Source: Ardenticatenales bacterium (GTDB lineage Bacteria; Chloroflexota; Anaerolineae; Ardenticatenales; Ardenticatenaceae). From it: a stretch of 64,000 nt of DNA. The DNA lies in contig JACKAZ010000006.1 in NCBI GenBank assembly GCA_020634795.1, forward strand, positions 124,001 to 188,000. The letters run 5' to 3'. The notes under the pieces were generated by a model. That model did not search any database, had not been told where the DNA came from, and saw nothing but the letters and a program-made list of their open reading frames with translations. Made by a program: the position numbers and the translations under genes. Below are positions 60,504 through 64,000 of the stretch, piece by piece. Position 1 is the stretch's first letter. Every line of letters starts with the position of its first letter.

Positions 60504-61190
60504 TTAGACTTCGCGGCCCCCGTGGCCCATGCGTGGCATTCGGCCCCGCCCGCGCGACGCATCGGCGGCGAGGCTCAGCGCGGCCTCATCGGTGTGAATC
60601 ACAAGGCCATCGTCGCGGGCCAACCAAGTGGCGGCCGCGCCGGTATCGATGTTGTAACGGTGGATCTGTTGCAGCGTCTGTCGCTGCCCCTTCAAGGTAA
60701 CGACGAGGTCTTCGCCGCGCTCGAAAGCCAGCGCTAGGCAGCGGGGCGCAAAGGTTTCGGCATCGAATTCGACCGCGCGACAGTCGTAGCGGTCGCCCAC
60801 GGCCAAACGCTGCCGGCGCAAGGTGAGGCTCGTCATGAAGGGCGAGAAAAAGCTCAGCTCGCTCGCTGGGCCGAACGGAAGCTGCGCCACTTCGCCCGCC
60901 CGCTCCACCACCAGCGAGCCATCCACCACTTCCGCGCTCAACATCTGCCCCTGATCGTCCCGGAGGTTGAGGTAGCGCCACGCCCAACTTTCGCTCAGCT
61001 CCACGTCGAGTGTGAGGTAGCGCGGTGCGGGCTGATCGAGATAGATATCGTTGTGCACCATCCAGCCGGTCTCGCTCTCCACCAGCCGCTGGATCCACCA
61101 TCGATCATCGCCCCGCCACGGCCCCGTCAGATGATATACCCCATAGACGATGTCGACCGGCTGTAAGATGGGATCGGGGAACTCATTCAT
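60504..61190 (-). CDS. Hypothetical beta-rich protein enclosed by inverted repeats
   Basis: 228 residues from ATG 61188-61190 (MNEFPDPILQPVD); a TTG nine bases earlier is less likely. No signal peptide, no membrane helix, many aromatic residues and alternating hydrophobic strands (RYLTLDVELSESWAWRYLNL, SFFSPFMTSLTLRR, RYNIDTGAAATWLARDDG), suggesting a lipocalin-like or other beta-barrel. I recognise no family. Its codon use looks like that of neighbours. The gene is tightly bounded: its stop lies 3 nt from one 293-bp repeat arm and its start 68 nt from the other. Confidence 0.7.
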   Translation of the reverse strand: MNEFPDPILQPVDIVYGVYHLTGPWRGDDRWWIQRLVESETGWMVHNDIYLDQPAPRYLTLDVELSESWAWRYLNLRDDQGQMLSAEVVDGSLVVERAGEVAQLPFGPASELSFFSPFMTSLTLRRQRLAVGDRYDCRAVEFDAETFAPRCLALAFERGEDLVVTLKGQRQTLQQIHRYNIDTGAAATWLARDDGLVIHTDEAALSLAADASRGRGRMPRMGHGGREV

Positions 61191-61230
61191 GAGGGTCAAC
61201 TCTCAGCAGTGGCATGAAGCGGGATTATGG

Positions 61231-61549
61231 AACGCAGAACGCAGAACGCACAACGCAGAACGGAGAAGAGAGGGGTTCGTTGCTGGGCAGGGTGGCTGTT
61301 CGGGGTGTTGCTGGCTGCGCACGCGTTGGTGAACGCAGAACGGGGAAGAGGGGGGCTTGTTTCTGGGCAGGGTGGTTGTTCGGGTTGTTGCTGGCTGCGG
61401 CGGCGTTGGTGAACGCAGAACGGGGAAGAGATGGGTTCGTTGCTGGGCAGGGTGGTTGTTCGGGTTGTTGCTGGCTGCGGCGGCGTTGGTGAACGCAGAA
61501 CGCAGAACGGCAAGGCAGGCCATATAAAGCGGCGTTAACTCCAGCACTC
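61231..61549 (+). repeat. Right arm of the large inverted repeat (three 80-bp units)
   Basis: Heptamers AACGCAGAACGCAGAACGCA (61231-61262), then three 80-bp units ending GGTGAACGCAGAA at 61340, 61420 and 61500, then GGCAAGGCAGGCC and CGGCGTTAACTCCAGCACTC (ending 61549). Positions 61258-61549 mirror 60208-60500; the clearest length difference is one base in TATATTGG versus TATATGG. Confidence 0.9.
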
Positions 61550-61702
61550 GTACACTCACAAAACTCATAAAACTCACAAAACTCATAAAACTCACAAAAC
61601 TCATAAAACTCATTAAACTCATAAAACTCACAAAACTCATAAAACTCACCAAACTCACCAAACTCACCAAACTCACAAAACTCACAAAACTCACCAAACT
61701 CA
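61550..61702 (+). repeat. AACTC nonamer array ending at the kinase stop codon
   Basis: About 16 units of AACTCATAA, AACTCACAA and AACTCACCA. The last unit includes TCA 61700-61702, the complement of the TGA stop of the PhoR-like gene. Confidence 0.85.
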
Positions 61703-62857
61703 ATGCCGAGGCAGCAGCATAGTGAAGGTGGCTCCGTGACCGTAGCGGCTTTCGGCGCTGATCGTGCCCCCGTGCGCCTCGACGATATGCTTGGCGATGG
61801 CGAGGCCCAGCCCCGTGCCCGAGCTGCTGCCCCGTGTACGGGCGCGGCTGGCCTTGTAGAAGCGTTCGAAGATGCGGGACAGGTCCGCAGGGAGTATGCC
61901 CGATCCCTCGTCGCTGATCTGCAAGCGCACCTCCGCCGCCGATGGCTCAATCGCCACCCTCACCACCCCTGCTTCCGGCGAAAATTTCAAAGCGTTGTGC
62001 AGCAGATTCGTCACGACTTGGCCGATCCGTTCGCCGTCAATATCGATCACGACGGTGGGCGGCGCCTCGATTTCGAAGGTGACGCGGTTCTGGGCGGCGA
62101 GCGGGACAAGACGCTGAATGCGCTGCGCGACCAGCTCACGCAAGTCGGCCTTGGCGAGCCGAAGCGGCATACGGCCACTCTCCACGAAGGAAAGTGTAGT
62201 CAAGTCCTCGATCAGCAGGATCATCGCTTCGTTTTCGGCGGCGATACGTTGAACGAAACGGGCGGCGATCTCTGGCCGCTGCACCGCGCCATCCAGCAGA
62301 TTGTCGGTCATCAGCTTGACACTGGTCAGCGGGGTGCGCAATTCATGGGAAAGGTTCGAGACCATTTCGCGCCGGCTGCGTGCGAGCCGCTGCTGCTCCG
62401 TCACCTCCTGCAAGATGAGCATCGCGCCCCGTTCGTTGCCGCTGCGCTGCTTCCAAGGGTAAGCCCACGCCATGACGTACCGTTCGCTGGGCAGCTCCAC
62501 CAATTCGCCACGGCTCTCCTTCCCCGCCAGCGCGTCGATCACCAGTTGTTCCAGCAGATGATGACGGACCCGCTTAATGAGTCCTTCGCCTGCTTGCGCA
62601 TCGCCAAAAAGATCAACGGCGGCCCCATTAACGGCCAGCAGCGCACGGCGGTCGTCGGTGATCAGCACGGGCAGCGGGGTGGCGGCGAAATGGGCCGCGC
62701 CCCACGCGGCGGCGGGCGCTTCGTGCGCCAGCGCCCGCTGGCGCCGTAGTTCGCTGTAGCTCAACTGTTCGCGGCTTCGGTTCAGCAGCCCCCGCTGGCG
62801 CAAAAGGAGCAGCAGTAGCACGCAGAGCGCAATGAGGAGCAGCGTGGTGGTCGACAT
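61700..62857 (-). CDS. phoR: PhoR-like sensor histidine kinase with PAS domain
   Basis: 385 residues. One N-terminal helix (about 5-20), then a PAS domain (about 55-150: PVLITDDRRALLAVNGAAVDLFG), HisKA with NLSHELRTPLTSVKLM (His about 171) and the ATPase domain with VVTNLLHNALKFSP, DEGSGILPADLSRIFERFYKA and GTGLGLAIAKHIVEAHGG. A single helix plus PAS is the PhoR/WalK-like plan. Placement after the response regulator and phoU supports phosphate-starvation signalling. A 168-nt gap separates it from the regulator gene. The stop codon overlaps a repeat unit. Confidence 0.88.
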   Translation of the reverse strand: MSTTTLLLIALCVLLLLLLRQRGLLNRSREQLSYSELRRQRALAHEAPAAAWGAAHFAATPLPVLITDDRRALLAVNGAAVDLFGDAQAGEGLIKRVRHHLLEQLVIDALAGKESRGELVELPSERYVMAWAYPWKQRSGNERGAMLILQEVTEQQRLARSRREMVSNLSHELRTPLTSVKLMTDNLLDGAVQRPEIAARFVQRIAAENEAMILLIEDLTTLSFVESGRMPLRLAKADLRELVAQRIQRLVPLAAQNRVTFEIEAPPTVVIDIDGERIGQVVTNLLHNALKFSPEAGVVRVAIEPSAAEVRLQISDEGSGILPADLSRIFERFYKASRARTRGSSSGTGLGLAIAKHIVEAHGGTISAESRYGHGATFTMLLPRH

Positions 62858-63025
62858 GAGGGGGATAGGTCAGGGCACGGATCGATCGCAGGGGTGAAAA
62901 CGCGCGTTGGTGATCGGCAAAAGGTGCAAAGGAAGTGCTTTCGCCTCTTGCCGCGCCTTCAACCGCTTACTCAGCGGTCGCGCCGCCATGATCGGCCATT
63001 TGCTTCACACCACTCACGAGGAAGA

Positions 63026-63721
63026 TCAGCCTTCGAAACGGTAGCCAACGCCGCGCACCGTGTGGATTCGTTTGGGGCGAGAGGGGTGGACTTCGATTTT
63101 GTCCCGCAACCAGTGGATATGTACGTCAACCGTGCGGGTATCGCCTGAAAAATCGTACCCCCAGACCCGGTCCAAGAGCAGATCGCGCGACAGGGTCATG
63201 CCGGAATGGCGCATCAACTCGGCCAACAGATCGAACTCCTTGGGACTGAGCACCAACTCCTTCTCACCCAGATAGGCCCGCCGCCGCTCGATGTTCAGCC
63301 GCAGATCGTCGTGCTCCAGTTGCAGCGTCCCTTGCGTCGAGACCGTGCGGCGCATCACCGCGCGGATGCGGGCCAGCAGTTCACCGGTGCTAAAAGGCTT
63401 GGTCACATAATCGTCCGCCCCCGACTCCAAGCCGATGATCTTATCCACTTCGCCCGCACGCGCCGTCAGCAAAATGATCGGCGTCTCCGATTCGGCACGC
63501 AGGATACGGCAAACGGACAAACCATCCAGTCGGGGCAACATCACATCCAGCACCACCAGATCAGGGGGCAAGCGACGTGCTTCGCTCAGCGCGGCGTCGC
63601 CGTCGCGGGCCTCGCGCACCTCGTAGCCCTCTTCTTGCAGGCGATAGGCCAGGGCGTCGCGCAGAATATCGTCATCTTCTACCAACAGAATGCTTTGGCT
63701 CATTGTGACAACTGCTCCCAC
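63026..63721 (-). CDS. phoB: PhoB/PhoP-like response regulator
   Basis: 231 residues. Receiver with EDDD near the N-terminus, phospho-acceptor Asp in LVVLDVMLPRLDG (about 58), Thr in IILLTARAG and Lys in YVTKPFSTGELLAR. Winged-helix domain with LVLSPKEFDLLAELMRHSG and TRTVDVHIHWLRDKIEVHPSRP. The pairing with phoU immediately upstream (15 nt) and a PhoR-like kinase downstream makes a Pho-regulon regulator the best reading. I did not identify pho boxes. Confidence 0.88.
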   Translation of the reverse strand: MGAVVTMSQSILLVEDDDILRDALAYRLQEEGYEVREARDGDAALSEARRLPPDLVVLDVMLPRLDGLSVCRILRAESETPIILLTARAGEVDKIIGLESGADDYVTKPFSTGELLARIRAVMRRTVSTQGTLQLEHDDLRLNIERRRAYLGEKELVLSPKEFDLLAELMRHSGMTLSRDLLLDRVWGYDFSGDTRTVDVHIHWLRDKIEVHPSRPKRIHTVRGVGYRFEG

Positions 63722-63736
63722 GGGCAGCTAGGCCTG

Positions 63737-64000
63737 CTAAATCGACGGGGCATCTAGCTCGTCTGTATCGTGTAGGTCGAAATCGGTCAAGGTACCGGTC
63801 ACCACATAGACCACCCGTTCGCAGATGTTCTTGACCCGGTCCCCCCACCGTTCCAAATTGTGCGCTACCCAGATTAAATAAGTTCCCTGTCGAATGCTGG
63901 CCGGGCCATCGACCATGTAGGTCAACAGCTCGCGCAAGATCTGTTCGTTCAATCGGTTGAGTTCCGGATCGCGGGAGGCGATCTCGCGGGCCAGCGCCTC
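63737..64000 (-). CDS. phoU: Phosphate-signalling protein PhoU, C-terminal part (5' end outside window)
   Basis: The frame is open to the window edge; about 87 residues are visible. RLNEQILRELLTYMVDGPASI and TYLIWVAHNLERWGDRVKNICERVVYVVTG are the second three-helix repeat of PhoU, with the E-x3-D/E-R metal-binding pattern around NLERWGD. PhoU restrains PhoR and the Pst transporter when phosphate is plentiful. It is 15 nt upstream of the response-regulator gene. Confidence 0.92.
   Translation of the reverse strand, partial: EALAREIASRDPELNRLNEQILRELLTYMVDGPASIRQGTYLIWVAHNLERWGDRVKNICERVVYVVTGTLTDFDLHDTDELDAPSI

Noticed and set aside
60109..61702. CRISPR array suspected from regular 80-bp repeats and heptamers
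   Set aside because: Units are directly tandem with no unique spacers, vary in sequence, and no cas genes are present.
61703..62749. Long plus-strand open frame opposite the PhoR-like kinase, with an ATG directly after the AACTC array
   Set aside because: It is fully antisense to a kinase with all conserved motifs, and its product has no recognisable domain; long antisense frames are expected in GC-rich DNA.

Overview
The window is a G+C-rich bacterial chromosome segment, most likely from a Chloroflexota lineage (Caldilineae/Anaerolineae-like). This is inferred from the gene families: secD-ssb-secF order, an mre/PBP2/MinC block, many lipoproteins, O-antigen-ligase-like giants, secreted proteins carrying an LYLPLV segment, and very repeat-rich intergenic DNA. 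No rRNA is present, so taxonomy is an inference. The first gene (HEPN-like, membrane-tailed) and the last gene (phoU) are cut by the window edges.

Layout: 1-3.8 kb, a truncated HEPN-like protein, a lipoprotein and a two-gene operon ending in a Vps62-like protein. 3.9-5.1 kb, an intact IS3-family element. 5.3-9.3 kb (minus), two small hypothetical families, an RlmM-like methyltransferase and guaB. 9.4-16.3 kb (minus), the cell-shape block rplY-mreB, then mreC-mreD-PBP2-minC. 16.6-20.7 kb (plus), a glycosidase/O-antigen-ligase fusion and a methyltransferase. 21-23.2 kb (minus), a DUF4349 lipoprotein and a metallophosphoesterase. 23.5-28.1 kb (plus), tsaE, then tsaB-rimI-dtxR-CDF transporter, then a stand-alone RAM protein. 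28.2-33.5 kb (minus), a small membrane protein and three tandem secreted glycosidase-like paralogs. A selenocysteine tRNA gene (selC) with its own promoter lies at 33.89 kb. 34-41.2 kb (minus), a two-component system, an O-antigen-ligase/TPR protein, a sortase and lgt. 41.7-44.7 kb (plus), secD-ssb-secF behind a perfect consensus promoter. 45-51.8 kb (minus), a NYN protein, an M29-like aminopeptidase, a retropepsin-like protein, a thiolase and a YkgJ-type protein. 51.8-55.9 kb (minus), a polysaccharide block (FkbM methyltransferase, methyltransferase, glycosyltransferase, CDP-paratose-epimerase-like). 56.2-61.2 kb, a TIGR00300 protein, a DUF2156-like protein, a solute-binding lipoprotein and a hypothetical gene. 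61.7-64 kb (minus), phoU-phoB-like-phoR-like.

Most genes are housekeeping or cell-envelope genes: wall synthesis and shape, protein export, lipoprotein maturation, polysaccharide assembly, phosphate sensing and tRNA t6A modification.

The most unusual features are non-coding. (1) selC implies UGA decoding as selenocysteine in this organism. (2) Intergenic repeats are organised: an (AACGCAR)n heptamer block, a spacer, then an AACTC-type nonamer array with constant polarity, ending exactly at gene starts or stops; these blocks form inverted pairs around tsaE and around an isolated gene at 60.5-61.2 kb. (3) A GATAGA repeat supplies the stop codon of three unrelated genes.
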